Assembly (NCBI RefSeq): GCF_030433675.1
Contig: NZ_JAROCB010000003.1
Span: 434,001 to 498,000 of the forward strand
Direction: 5' to 3'
Length of the DNA stretch: 64,000 nucleotides
DNA from: Leifsonia virtsii
GTDB taxonomy: Bacteria > Actinomycetota > Actinomycetes > Actinomycetales > Microbacteriaceae
Numbering within the stretch: position 1 is the first letter of the stretch; each line of letters begins with the position of its first letter. Of the stretch, positions 8,889-16,824 are shown one piece after another. The position numbers were made by a program, and so were the translations under genes. A model generated the notes under the pieces. The model was given only the letters and a program-made list of their open reading frames with translations. It searched no databases and was not told where the DNA came from.

Positions 8889-9194
8889 TCAGGTGAAGAG
8901 ACGGATGAGGGCGGCGACGGCCGCCGCGGCCGGCACCACGACGATGAACGGCACCCGGAGGGCGTACAGGCCCGCCGCGATGGCGACGGCGGGGAGCCTC
9001 GCGTCCAGTTGCAGCGACTGCCCGGCGCCCAGCGTCTGCACGCAGATCAGGGCGGCGAGGAGCGCCGCGGTCAGCAGGTCGCTCACGCGCGCGACCGTCG
9101 GGTGGTCGAGGGCCTTCGGCGGCACCATCCAGCCGATCGCCTTGAGCCCGAGCACCGCGATCGAGGCGAGCAGGATGACGTTCCAGGTGCTCAC
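8889..9194 (-). CDS. azlD: AzlD family branched-chain amino acid export subunit
   Basis: A 101-residue hydrophobic protein with four membrane segments (VILLASIAVLGLKAIGWMV, LLTAALLAALICVQTLGAG, ARLPAVAIAAGLYALRVPF, FIVVVPAAAAVAALIRLF). It pairs with the AzlC-type protein encoded immediately upstream. In this family the two subunits together export branched-chain amino acids or their analogues. The GTG start overlaps the AzlC stop by 4 bp (GTGA), indicating coupled translation. The length fits the family (100-110 residues). Confidence 0.85.
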   Translation of the reverse strand: MSTWNVILLASIAVLGLKAIGWMVPPKALDHPTVARVSDLLTAALLAALICVQTLGAGQSLQLDARLPAVAIAAGLYALRVPFIVVVPAAAAVAALIRLFT

Positions 9195-9931
9195 GGCTCC
9201 ACCTCCCGCTCCATCGGCACGGCTTCGGGATGCGGCGGGTCGTCGCGGCGACCGAACAGGTTCAGCACTCCGACCACGATCGCCACCGCCGCCGCGGCCA
9301 GCACGGGCAGGCCCGGCGTGAGGAACGGCGTGAGCAGGGTCGCGACGAACCCGGCCGCGACGGCGACGGCCTGTGTCTGCCGCGCCTTGAGCCGCGGCCA
9401 GAGCAGTCCGAGGAACGCGGCGGCAGCGGCGGCGTCGAGCCCGTAGGCCTTCACGTCCCCGATGAGGTCGCCGAGCAGCGCGCCGGCCAGCGTGGTGAGG
9501 TTCCAGCCGATGTAGACGACGAGTCCGGTCGTCCAGAAGCCGATGCGCTGGGCGCGCGGTGCGGCCTGGGCGGTGGCGACGGCCGTGGACTCGTCGATGG
9601 TCAGCTGGGTCGCGGCGGCCCGACGCCAGAAGCCGCGACCGATGATGCGCGAGAGCCGCAGCGCATAGAAGGAGTTGCGCACGCCGAGCAGAGCGGCGCT
9701 CGCGATGGCGGTGCCGCCCGCCGCGCCGCCGCCGGAGGCCAGCACGCCGATGAGCGCGAACTGCGAGCCGCCGCTGAACATGACCAGGCTGAGGACGCAC
9801 GTCTGCCAGACGTCGAGGCCGGAGGCCGTCGACAGGGCTCCGAACGAGATGCCGTATGCGGCTGTGGCGATGCCGACCGCCCAGCCCGACCGGGCCGCGG
9901 CGCGTTCCTCGCTGGTCCGTTCCTGGCGCAT
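9191..9931 (-). CDS. azlC: AzlC family branched-chain amino acid export permease
   Basis: A 246-residue membrane protein of the AzlC family. Typical features are GISFGALSTASGLDVWQTCVLSLVMFSGGSQFA near the N-terminus, LGVRNSFYALRLSR, the acidic motif TIDESTAVA, and several hydrophobic helices to the end. Together with the downstream AzlD subunit it should form the large permease for branched-chain amino acid export. The final 25 residues are Pro/Glu-rich and cytosolic. The nearby TetR gene (stop 31 bp upstream, same strand) could be cotranscribed with it. Confidence 0.9.
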   Translation of the reverse strand: MRQERTSEERAAARSGWAVGIATAAYGISFGALSTASGLDVWQTCVLSLVMFSGGSQFALIGVLASGGGAAGGTAIASAALLGVRNSFYALRLSRIIGRGFWRRAAATQLTIDESTAVATAQAAPRAQRIGFWTTGLVVYIGWNLTTLAGALLGDLIGDVKAYGLDAAAAAAFLGLLWPRLKARQTQAVAVAAGFVATLLTPFLTPGLPVLAAAAVAIVVGVLNLFGRRDDPPHPEAVPMEREVEP

Positions 9932-9962
9932 CGCCTCACGACACTATCGCTCGGCGCGCGAT

Positions 9963-10508
9963 TTACCGGAACAGCCGCGCGACCAGGTGTTCGGCGGTGG
10001 AATCCTCCAGCGTCCAGGGCAGGAAGATGACGCGGTAGATGATCGGGGCGATCACGAGGTCGAGGATGTCCTCCGCCGTGACCCCGGAGTCCGGGTAGCG
10101 CTCGAGGAACAGGTTCGCCTCGATGCGGCGGTTGCGCAGGCAGTACGACTGCTGCTCGCCGGCCGCCGACGCGCCCCCGCGCAGGAGTGCCGCGTTGACG
10201 GGGTTGCTGTAGTGCGCCACGATCTCCTGCGCCCAGGCGGTGAGGTCGGCCCGCAGGTCCCCGTTCTCCGGCAGCGGCCGGGTGGGATCGAGCTGGTAGG
10301 TGGCGATGTCGTTGATGAGTGTCGGGAGGTCGCCCCAGCGGCGGTAGATGCTGGTCGGGTTGACCCCGGCGCGCTCGGCGATCATCGGCACCGTGACGCG
10401 GTCCTGGCCCTTCTCCTCGACGAGCTCCTCGACCGCGGTCCGCACGTTGTGGATGACCGCGGCGCTGCGGCCGCCCGTGCGTCGGGCGGGAGTGGTCGTC
10501 GGTTCCAT
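9963..10508 (-). CDS. TetR family transcriptional regulator
   Basis: A 181-residue repressor. The TetR helix-turn-helix spans residues about 20-65 (VTVPMIAERAGVNPTSIYRRWGDLPTLI), followed by an all-helical ligand-binding domain with a TetR_C_16-like end (ILDLVIAPIIYRVIFLPW). It is divergent from an MFS efflux gene with an 88-bp gap holding two copies of the palindrome AAAGCAA-N6-TTGCTTT. One copy lies close to its own start codon, so it very probably represses both itself and the transporter. The inducer is unknown. Confidence 0.92.
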   Translation of the reverse strand: MEPTTTPARRTGGRSAAVIHNVRTAVEELVEEKGQDRVTVPMIAERAGVNPTSIYRRWGDLPTLINDIATYQLDPTRPLPENGDLRADLTAWAQEIVAHYSNPVNAALLRGGASAAGEQQSYCLRNRRIEANLFLERYPDSGVTAEDILDLVIAPIIYRVIFLPWTLEDSTAEHLVARLFR

Positions 10509-10519
10509 GGGAATAGCTT

Positions 10520-10539
10520 AAAGCAAATCTTGTTGCTTT
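10520..10539. promoter_or_regulatory. TetR operator copy 1
   Basis: AAAGCAA (10520-10526), 6-bp spacer, TTGCTTT (10533-10539). It begins 11 bp from the TetR start codon. The format is identical to the second copy 46 bp away, and no other sequence of this kind was noticed in the window. Confidence 0.75.
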
Positions 10540-10565
10540 TTCTCACATCCCCTTCTATAGTCGCA

Positions 10566-10585
10566 AAAGCAATCGGATTTGCTTT
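10566..10585. promoter_or_regulatory. TetR operator copy 2
   Basis: AAAGCAA (10566-10572), 6-bp spacer, TTGCTTT (10579-10585). It directly abuts the ribosome site AAGGAG (10586-10591) of the MFS gene, so a bound repressor would block both transcription and the start of the message. Confidence 0.75.
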
Positions 10586-10596
10586 AAGGAGTCGAC

Positions 10597-11850
10597 ATGA
10601 CCACTGCCCAGGAATCCCTCGCCACCGGCGGGATGATGGCCGTCCGCACGACGGAGCGCAGTGCCCGGCGTGGTCCGCGACTGCAGCCGACGGCCGCCTT
10701 CGCCGGCACCGCGCTCGCCTTCGTCGCCGTGGCGCTCGCCGTCGGCGCCCCGAGCCCGCTGTTCGTGCTGTACGAGCAGGAGTGGGGCTTCCAGCCGTGG
10801 CTGCTCACGGTCGCGTTCGCGATCTACGCGGTGACCCTGCTGATCACCCTGCTCGTGGCCGGCTCGCTCTCCGACCACATCGGCCGCCGTCCCGTGCTGA
10901 TCGGCGCGCTCGCCCTGCAGGTGGTCGCCATGCTCGTCTTCCTGTTCGCCCCCGACATCGGTTGGATCATCGGCGCGCGCTCCGTTCAGGGCGTCGCGAC
11001 CGGGGCCGCCATGAGCACCTTCACGGCCGCCCTGGTCGAGCTGGCACCTGAGCCGCAGAAGAAGCTGGGGGCCACGATCGGGAGCACCGCGCCGGTCGGC
11101 GGCATCGCCATCGGCGCCTTCCTCACCGGCCTGGCCGTGCAGTTCGTCCCGCAGCCCACCACGCTCGTCTTCGTCACCCTCGCGCTGCTGTTCGCGGCGG
11201 GCATCCTCGTGGTCGTCGCCTCCCCGGAGACGGTCGAGCGCCGCCCCGGCGCGGTGCGCTCGCTCATCCCGAGGCTGCTGATCCCGCGCGAGGCGCGCAG
11301 CGAGTTCGCCGGCGCCATCCCGCTGTTCCTGGCCACCTGGATGCTCGCCGGACTCTTCATCGGGCTGTCGCCGTCCATCCTTCACGGCGTCTTCCACCTC
11401 GACAGCGGCCTGCTGAACGGCGCCATCGTCGCCGTGCCGCCGGCCGTCGGCGCTGTCGCCGGGCTGCTGCTCACCCGGGCTCCGGCGCGCAGGACGGTCG
11501 TCTGGGCCATGGCCGCGATCGTCGTCGGCGTCGTGATCGCCGCCATCGGCATGACTGCGGTGTCGCTCCCGCTGCTGTTCGCCGGAGCGACTGTCGCCGG
11601 TGGCGGGTTCGGTGCGGGATTCTCCGCGATGCTCCGGATGCTCGCGCCGCTCGCCCCGAACGACCAGCGCGCAGAGCTCTTCGCGGGGATCTTCCTCGTG
11701 AGCTACCTCGCCTACGGCCTCCCGGCGCTCGTGGCGGGCGAGCTGATCAGCTGGATCGGCCTCCTGCCGACGGCGCTCGGCTACTCGGCCGCCATCGCCA
11801 CTGCCGCGATCGTCGCCCTGGTGGTGCAGGCGCTCAGATCACGTCGATGA
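10597..11850 (+). CDS. MFS efflux transporter controlled by the adjacent TetR
   Basis: A 417-residue major facilitator with twelve predicted helices after a 30-residue basic N-terminus. The loop 2-3 signature is present as GSLSDHIGRRPVLIGALALQ. Other landmarks are GARSVQGVATGAAMSTFTAAL in helix 4 and APTGSTAPVG-like sequence in helix 5. Its divergent TetR partner and the operator at its ribosome site suggest substrate-induced drug or metabolite efflux. Its 3' end overlaps the convergent oxidoreductase gene by 17 bp. The substrate cannot be told. Confidence 0.9.
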   Translation: MTTAQESLATGGMMAVRTTERSARRGPRLQPTAAFAGTALAFVAVALAVGAPSPLFVLYEQEWGFQPWLLTVAFAIYAVTLLITLLVAGSLSDHIGRRPVLIGALALQVVAMLVFLFAPDIGWIIGARSVQGVATGAAMSTFTAALVELAPEPQKKLGATIGSTAPVGGIAIGAFLTGLAVQFVPQPTTLVFVTLALLFAAGILVVVASPETVERRPGAVRSLIPRLLIPREARSEFAGAIPLFLATWMLAGLFIGLSPSILHGVFHLDSGLLNGAIVAVPPAVGAVAGLLLTRAPARRTVVWAMAAIVVGVVIAAIGMTAVSLPLLFAGATVAGGGFGAGFSAMLRMLAPLAPNDQRAELFAGIFLVSYLAYGLPALVAGELISWIGLLPTALGYSAAIATAAIVALVVQALRSRR

Positions 11851-12853
11851 GCGCCTTGCCCACGGCGCCGTTCTCGACGGCGTCGTGGGCCTCCGCCGTC
11901 CGCTCCAGGGGGAAGCGCGTGATCGGGAGGCCGTGCTCGGCGCCGACCTTCAGCACCCCGTCGGCCGCAGCGGCCGTCACCGCGCGCACCGCCGCCGCCT
12001 TCGACTCCGGCGCGACGGTGTAGGTGAGCACGAACTGCCAGCGCAGGTTCTTCGACATGCTCGGCCGCACGGGGATGGTCACCGAGTCGTCCTCGGGCGA
12101 GTTGGCGTAGCTGGCGATCGTGGCGTTCGCGCCGGCGACCTTCACATCCAGCTCGACGTTGGCGGTCACGTTCACCTCGACGATGATGTCGACGCCTCGT
12201 GGGGCGAGCGCGCCGATCGCCTTGGCGGTGTCGGGGTCGGTGTAGTTGACCACGTGGTGCGCACCGGCCGCACGCGCCAGCTCCGCCTTCTCGTGGCTGC
12301 TGACCGTGGCGATCACGGTCGCCCCCGCCCACACCGCCAGCTGGATCGCGGCGTGGCCGACCGCGCCGGCGCCTCCCGCGACAAGCACGGTCCGTCCGTC
12401 GAGGGAACCGGGCGAGAGCTCCGTCGGCGCGTGCTCGTACGACGTGAGCGCCCGGTGCGCGGTCAGCGCAGGGATGCCGAACGACGCCCCTTCGTCGAAG
12501 CTCACCCCGTCGGGAAGGGCGACCACGAGCCGCTCGGGCAGCACGGCCAGCTCTTGCGCCGTCCCGTCGGGACGCTGGTAGGCGGCGTCCCACACCCACA
12601 CGCGGTCCCCTGGGCGGAAGGCCGTCACGCCCTCCCCGACCTCGTCGACCACCCCCGCACCGTCCTGGTTCGGAACCTGCGGCCGGGGCAGGTCGCTCGG
12701 CCCGCTGCCGCGCCGTGCCTTCCAGTCGGTCGGATTCACCCCCGAGACGTGGATGCGCACGCGCACCTCGCCGGGACCGGGATGCGGCTCCTCGCGCTCG
12801 CCGAGTGTGAGCACGCTCGAGTCGCCGGTGGAGGAGTAGGTGACAGCCTTCAT
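11834..12853 (-). CDS. NADPH:quinone oxidoreductase, zinc-type alcohol dehydrogenase superfamily
   Basis: A 339-residue medium-chain dehydrogenase/reductase. It has a GroES-like N-terminal domain (VRVRIHVSGVNPTDWKARRG, PNQDGAGVVDEVGEGVTAFRPGDRVW) and a Rossmann nucleotide-binding motif (VLVAGGAGAVGHAAIQLAVWAGATVIATV). The usual catalytic and structural zinc cysteines are absent, which fits the quinone reductase/zeta-crystallin branch rather than true alcohol dehydrogenases. It would reduce quinones or enones with NADPH in the cytosol. It stands alone on its strand and overlaps the MFS gene tail convergently. Confidence 0.9.
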   Translation of the reverse strand: MKAVTYSSTGDSSVLTLGEREEPHPGPGEVRVRIHVSGVNPTDWKARRGSGPSDLPRPQVPNQDGAGVVDEVGEGVTAFRPGDRVWVWDAAYQRPDGTAQELAVLPERLVVALPDGVSFDEGASFGIPALTAHRALTSYEHAPTELSPGSLDGRTVLVAGGAGAVGHAAIQLAVWAGATVIATVSSHEKAELARAAGAHHVVNYTDPDTAKAIGALAPRGVDIIVEVNVTANVELDVKVAGANATIASYANSPEDDSVTIPVRPSMSKNLRWQFVLTYTVAPESKAAAVRAVTAAAADGVLKVGAEHGLPITRFPLERTAEAHDAVENGAVGKALIDVI

Positions 12854-12908
12854 GGGACCCAGCCAATCACGTGCGCGGGCTCGGTTCCAGCGGCGGTGGC
12901 TTCACCCG

Positions 12909-14096
12909 TCACCCCGCCGTACAAGCCCCCGAGCTGATCGGCGCCGACCCCACCGATGACAGCACCGGGCGCAGCTCGGCGAGGGTCAGGGCGTAGCCGG
13001 TCTCGGGGTCGGTGGCGCTGCGGGCGAAGACCACGCCGGCGACGTCGCCCTCCGCGTCGAGCAGCGGGCCGCCGGAGTTGCCGGGGCGCACGATGCCGCG
13101 CAGCGAGTAGATGTCGCGGTCGACGGAGCCGCTCTGGTAGATGTCGGTGCCGCGGGCGGTGATGCGGTCGCGGACGCGCTGCGGCGAGATGGTGAACGGG
13201 CCGTCGCCCGGGTAGCCGGCCGCCCAGGCGGCGGCGCCGGCGGTGAGGTCGGGCCCGATGTCGAGGGCGGGAGCGTTCAGGTCGGTGACGTCGAGCACGG
13301 CCAGGTCGCGTGAAGGATCGAAGGCGACCAGGGTCGCGCGCTCCACCGAGGTGCTGCCGGACTCCCGGACGACGACGGAGGATGCACCGGCGACCACGTG
13401 CGCGTTGGTGACGACGCGGCCGCGCTGCACGACCCATCCACTGCCCTCGGAGTCGACGCCGCAGGCGGGCTTGGTCGCGAGCACGGTCACGACGGACTCC
13501 TGCGCCTTGGCGACGGCAGCGGGCACCGAGCCGTCCGGGGCGGGGACGGACTTGATCGTCTCGCCGCCCTCGAAGACCTTCGGGAGGCCGGCGCCGGCGA
13601 GGGCGTCGTCCACCGCCCCGAGCACGGTCGACGGCGGCAGGGGCGCGATGGTGTTGAGGGTGGCGACGACGCGCGAGGAGCTCGCCGCCTGCACGACGGT
13701 GGCGAGGCTGGTGGCCATCGCGAAGCCCGCCAGGAGCCAGACGACGACGGCCCAGGTGAGCAGCCCGAGCACCGAGCCGATCAGGGAGTCGACCCAGCGG
13801 ATCGGCCCGTGCCGGAGCAGCTTGCCGAGGATGCCGGCGAGCGCTCCTGCGATCGCGTAGACGACCCCGGCGCAGATCACGATGACGACGCCGGCGACGA
13901 CGGACCGCTGCAGGGCGGCCCCGAAGCCGCTCGCGGCGAACCATCCGACCACGACGGGGGCGAGGGTGAGACCAAGCCACAGGCCGAGTCCCAGGCCGAT
14001 CAGGGTGCCGGCCGAGCGGATGGCGCCCTTGCTCCAGCCCGCCGCGACCGCGAGGACGGCGAGCACCACGAGCACGACGTCCACAACGGTCTCCAC
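12909..14096 (-). CDS. MarP-like membrane serine protease (CvpA + trypsin-like domain)
   Basis: A 395-residue protein with four membrane helices in a CvpA/colicin V production-type domain (residues 1-130) followed by an extracytoplasmic trypsin-like protease. The catalytic triad is readable as His233 (VVTNAHVV), Asp264 (SRDLAVLD) and Ser341 (RPGNSGGPLL). Cys212 and the Cys in SSGACTAG near the C-terminus match the disulfide pair known in Mycobacterium tuberculosis MarP. MarP is an acid-resistance protease acting on the cell wall hydrolase RipA. A similar envelope stress role here is inferred. The length agrees with MarP (about 397). Confidence 0.9.
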   Translation of the reverse strand: METVVDVVLVVLAVLAVAAGWSKGAIRSAGTLIGLGLGLWLGLTLAPVVVGWFAASGFGAALQRSVVAGVVIVICAGVVYAIAGALAGILGKLLRHGPIRWVDSLIGSVLGLLTWAVVVWLLAGFAMATSLATVVQAASSSRVVATLNTIAPLPPSTVLGAVDDALAGAGLPKVFEGGETIKSVPAPDGSVPAAVAKAQESVVTVLATKPACGVDSEGSGWVVQRGRVVTNAHVVAGASSVVVRESGSTSVERATLVAFDPSRDLAVLDVTDLNAPALDIGPDLTAGAAAWAAGYPGDGPFTISPQRVRDRITARGTDIYQSGSVDRDIYSLRGIVRPGNSGGPLLDAEGDVAGVVFARSATDPETGYALTLAELRPVLSSVGSAPISSGACTAG

Positions 14097-14204
14097 GCTG
14101 CCACCCTGCCCCAGAAGACTGGATGCGGGCTCAACCTCCGCTACACGTCGGCCTACCGGCTCTCATGGGCGGGGGCTATCGTGCGCGGCGACGAAGGAGG
14201 CACC

Positions 14205-14336
14205 ATGTCGGACCCCAGGGCCAATGGAGACGATGAGCGCGCAGACCTGGACGAGGGCGAGCGCCAGTACACGAGCGCCGACCTGACCGCGCACGACCCG
14301 GACGAGGGCCAGATCGACGAGTCCCCGCAGGAGTGA
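14205..14336 (+). CDS. Small acidic hypothetical protein (43 aa)
   Basis: A short frame starting ATG 14205 behind an excellent ribosome site (GAAGGAGG, 14192-14199). It encodes a very acidic, hydrophilic 43-residue protein (MSDPRANGDDERADLDEG, ending DEGQIDESPQE). It has no cysteine, membrane segment or domain and is probably disordered. The strong ribosome site and the distinct composition are the reasons to call it. Its stop is 7 bp from the stop of a second small acidic gene on the opposite strand. Confidence 0.6.
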   Translation: MSDPRANGDDERADLDEGERQYTSADLTAHDPDEGQIDESPQE

Positions 14337-14343
14337 CCCGCGG

Positions 14344-14487
14344 CTAGGCGCCGTCGCGCTCCTCGTCGGAGTCGTCGATGTCGTCCGGCACCGGTTGGGG
14401 TGCGGGGACGATATCGGGATCCATCTGATCCTCCGGCACGATGTCCGGGAAATCCGCGGTCTGCTGGTCGGTGCTCTGTCTGGCCAT
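14344..14487 (-). CDS. Small acidic hypothetical protein (47 aa)
   Basis: A 47-residue frame, ATG at 14485-14487 and TAG at 14344-14346. It begins MARQSTDQQTADFPDIVP and contains a short internal duplication (PDIVPEDQ / PDIVPAPQ), then ends in an acidic tail DDIDDSDEERDGA. Similar tiny Pro/Asp-rich proteins are common in Microbacteriaceae genomes, but no function is known to me. It is convergent with the 43-residue acidic gene and probably cytosolic and disordered. Confidence 0.55.
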   Translation of the reverse strand: MARQSTDQQTADFPDIVPEDQMDPDIVPAPQPVPDDIDDSDEERDGA

Positions 14488-14537
14488 GCGCGAACGCTAC
14501 GCCGGCGTCCGAGGCGGGGAAAGCCCCTGCGTCCGAC

Positions 14538-14603
14538 GACTGCGGCGGCCCGTCGCATCCGCCCCTGCTCGCGCAGGCGCAGACGTGACGGGCCGCTGCA
14601 GTC
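14538..14603 (-). terminator. Hairpin terminator after the CopC gene
   Basis: Inverted repeat of 17-bp arms, GACTGCGGCGGCCCGTC (14538-14554) and 14587-14603, with one mismatch and a 32-base loop. It starts 4 bp beyond the CopC stop codon on the minus strand, so it most likely ends the copper operon transcript. Confidence 0.7.
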
Positions 14604-14606
14604 GGG

Positions 14607-15293
14607 TCAGTCGTCCTGGTCGGGTGTGCCGGCCGCCGGCGGCTTGCGCCGCGCCGTCAGCAGCACGATGACGACACCGATGACGGCGAGCACCACGATG
14701 GCGATCGCGATGCCGATGACGAGGCCCAGGTCGGTGCCGTTCGACGCGGCCGTCGGCTGCGGAGTGGAGGCCGCGGCGCCCGGCGGGGTGCTCGCGGAGG
14801 AGCCGGGCGTGGCGGTCGGAACGGGCGCCTCGGAGGTCACCGATCCCTTCGCGCCGCACGGGCTCGTCGCCGATCCCTTCGCCGCGGTCGCGCCCGCCGG
14901 GGGCTGGTAGGCGAACGCGTACGACGACGACACGGTGTGCCCGTCGGCCGACACGATCTGGTAGGTCACGGTGTAGTCGCCCGCGCCGCCGAGGGCGACC
15001 GGCGCGCTCACCTTGGTGTCGGCGACCGTCGCGCATCCCGTCTCGAAGTGCGTCGTCCCCCAGCCGGGACCGGTGACCGTGAGCAGGTTGGTCGAGCCGG
15101 TGCCGGACAGGTCGAGCACGCGGTCGTTGAACGTCAGGGTCACCGTGTCGAGCGCCGTGGTGACCGTGGCGTTCGCCGCCGGGTCGCTGCCCACCAGGTA
15201 GTCGTGGGCGTCCGCGGCGGCCGCGGGCAGCAGTGCGAGAGCGGCGGCCGCGGCGATGCCTGCGACGCCGGCGAGCAGCCCTGTCGTCCTCAT
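14607..15293 (-). CDS. CopC domain copper-binding protein with C-terminal anchor
   Basis: A 228-residue exported protein. The signal peptide ends AAAADA before the mature start HDYLVGSDPAAN. The His immediately after the signal is the usual N-terminal copper ligand of CopC. The beta-sandwich CopC domain covers about residues 30-130 (VTLTFNDRVLDLSG, YTVTYQIVSADGHTVSSSYAF). A Ser/Thr/Pro linker follows, then one membrane helix (LGLVIGIAIAIVVLAVIGVVIVLL) and a basic tail. It is translationally coupled to the YcnI gene (ATGA overlap, 15290-15293). It likely handles copper at the outer face of the membrane. Confidence 0.9.
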   Translation of the reverse strand: MRTTGLLAGVAGIAAAAALALLPAAAADAHDYLVGSDPAANATVTTALDTVTLTFNDRVLDLSGTGSTNLLTVTGPGWGTTHFETGCATVADTKVSAPVALGGAGDYTVTYQIVSADGHTVSSSYAFAYQPPAGATAAKGSATSPCGAKGSVTSEAPVPTATPGSSASTPPGAAASTPQPTAASNGTDLGLVIGIAIAIVVLAVIGVVIVLLTARRKPPAAGTPDQDD

Positions 15294-16027
15294 CCCTGCA
15301 CCTTACGCTCGCCCTGCCGGCCCACCCGGGTGAGGGCGAACACCGCGATCACCAGGGCGATCGCGCCGAGTGCGAGCCCCCCGACCCCGACCGCGATCGA
15401 GACGACCGTCGCGGTCGTGCCCGCCCCGGCGGCCTCCGGCTTCGGCGCCGCGGTGGCCACGAGCTGGGTGGCGCCGTCCTCGGCGGGCGCCGAGTCCTCG
15501 ATGTAGAGGGTGGGCGCCGGGTGCTCCGGCTCCTTGCCGGAGGCGGGGGTCGGCTGGTCCCAATCCACCACGGTTCCGTCGGAGTAGTACTGGTGCGTCG
15601 GGAGCATCACCGAGCCGGTCTTCGGCACCGCGCCCGCGGAGACGGTGAACTGCTGGAACTGCCCTGGCGCGATCTGCACGCCGCTGTCCGCGGTCCAGGT
15701 GACCCGGATCGGCGCCTCGGTGATGGTGCCGTCGTCGGTCTTCACCGGCTCGGCGAGCTTCTCGGTGTCGACCGTGGTCGTCCATCCGGGGAGCGGGAGG
15801 TAGCTCACCGAGGTGAACGGTGTCTTCGTCGGCAGGTCGACGACGAGCTTCACCGTTCCGGCGGTCGCCGACTCGGTCGGCACTTTGAACGTGAGGTTGG
15901 TGTAGCTGCCCGGGTCCGCGTGGTCGGGGTCGACGTGGACGTGGGCACTGGCGGCCAGGGGCGCGCCGAGCAGGAGCATAGCGGTGGATGCCGCCGCGAC
16001 GGACGCGGCGAACGTGGACTTCTTCAT
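15290..16027 (-). CDS. YcnI family copper-associated exported protein (DUF1775)
   Basis: A 245-residue protein with a signal peptide (MKKSTFAASVAAASTAMLLLG...ASA) and a mature N-terminus starting HVHVDPDHADPGSYTNLTF. The first His after cleavage and the conserved Trp (PGWTTTVD) are the features tied to copper binding in the YcnI/DUF1775 family. A C-terminal membrane helix (VVSIAVGVGGLALGAIALVIAVFAL) anchors it, with a short basic tail. It sits between a membrane protein gene upstream and CopC downstream. The YcnI-CopC pairing is a known copper-homeostasis arrangement. Confidence 0.92.
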   Translation of the reverse strand: MKKSTFAASVAAASTAMLLLGAPLAASAHVHVDPDHADPGSYTNLTFKVPTESATAGTVKLVVDLPTKTPFTSVSYLPLPGWTTTVDTEKLAEPVKTDDGTITEAPIRVTWTADSGVQIAPGQFQQFTVSAGAVPKTGSVMLPTHQYYSDGTVVDWDQPTPASGKEPEHPAPTLYIEDSAPAEDGATQLVATAAPKPEAAGAGTTATVVSIAVGVGGLALGAIALVIAVFALTRVGRQGERKVQG

Positions 16028-16100
16028 GTGTCTTCCCTTGCAGGTCGGAATGTCGATGAGCGCGTGCGCGCGCGACGACGTCCCGGAGCGCCGGGAGCCG

Positions 16101-16724
16101 TCAGAGCGCGCGGGCGGTCAGCGGCGGTCCGCGATGCCGCAGCCGTGCAAGCGGGAGCCCGAGGTCGCGAAGGCGCGCGGGCTCCGCCGTGGCGGGGACG
16201 GGCGCGGCCGCGACCACGGGGACGGGCACGACGACCAGCCGGTCGGCGGCGCGCACCACGTGCACCCGCGCGGTCCGGAACAGCCCCCAGAAGGCCTGCT
16301 CGCCGAAACGGAGGGCGACGACGGTGACGAGCACGGCGGTGGCGTGCGTCGCCCACATCGACGGGCTGAGCTCCGTGCCGTGCGCCGCGGGCATGCCGCC
16401 GAGCGTCATCGTCAGGTGGGAGCCGGCGTGGAGGTGCGACATCCCGCCCTCCGCGCTGAACCGCGCGGTGGCGTCGCCCAGGCTGAAGAGGGCGTGGAAG
16501 AGGAACTGGCTGACGGCGACGGCGAGCGTCAGCCGCCAGAGCGAGAGCCGGCGGGCGGTGAGGGCGACGGAGGCGAGGGTGGCGAAGGCCATGCTCAGCG
16601 CGAGCGGCACGAGTCCAGGAGCCGCCCCTCCGCCGGCGACGTGGAACAGCGCGGCCACGAGGATGGCGGTGCCCGAGGCGAGGGTTCCGCGTGTGAGGCG
16701 TGCCCACCTCGATCCCATGCGCAT
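16101..16724 (-). CDS. Membrane protein with Met/His-rich loop, copper operon member
   Basis: A hydrophobic protein of 205-207 residues (ATG at 16724 or 16718; the latter is better spaced from GAGAGG). It has about four membrane helices. A loop at residues 81-125 (numbered from MGSRW) is rich in potential copper ligands: Met93, His95, His97, His101, Met104, Met109, His113, Met121 and His125. No named domain was recognised. It ends 73 bp before the YcnI gene on the same strand and is probably the first gene of a three-gene copper operon. A copper transport or sensing role is inferred from that context and the loop. Confidence 0.7.
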   Translation of the reverse strand: MRMGSRWARLTRGTLASGTAILVAALFHVAGGGAAPGLVPLALSMAFATLASVALTARRLSLWRLTLAVAVSQFLFHALFSLGDATARFSAEGGMSHLHAGSHLTMTLGGMPAAHGTELSPSMWATHATAVLVTVVALRFGEQAFWGLFRTARVHVVRAADRLVVVPVPVVAAAPVPATAEPARLRDLGLPLARLRHRGPPLTARAL

Positions 16725-16824
16725 CCCTCTCACGTCGGCCGTGTCCGCGACCAGTCTACGGAAACCCCAACGGGGGGTGGCCGATCCGTCCGATCCGGGC
16801 GACACGCCGCGTTATCCTGTGGCC

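Noticed and set aside
14163-14558. 131-residue minus-strand frame overlapping the two small acidic genes.
   Set aside because: Arg/Ser-rich shadow in another frame; the two short frames have better ribosome sites and coherent composition.
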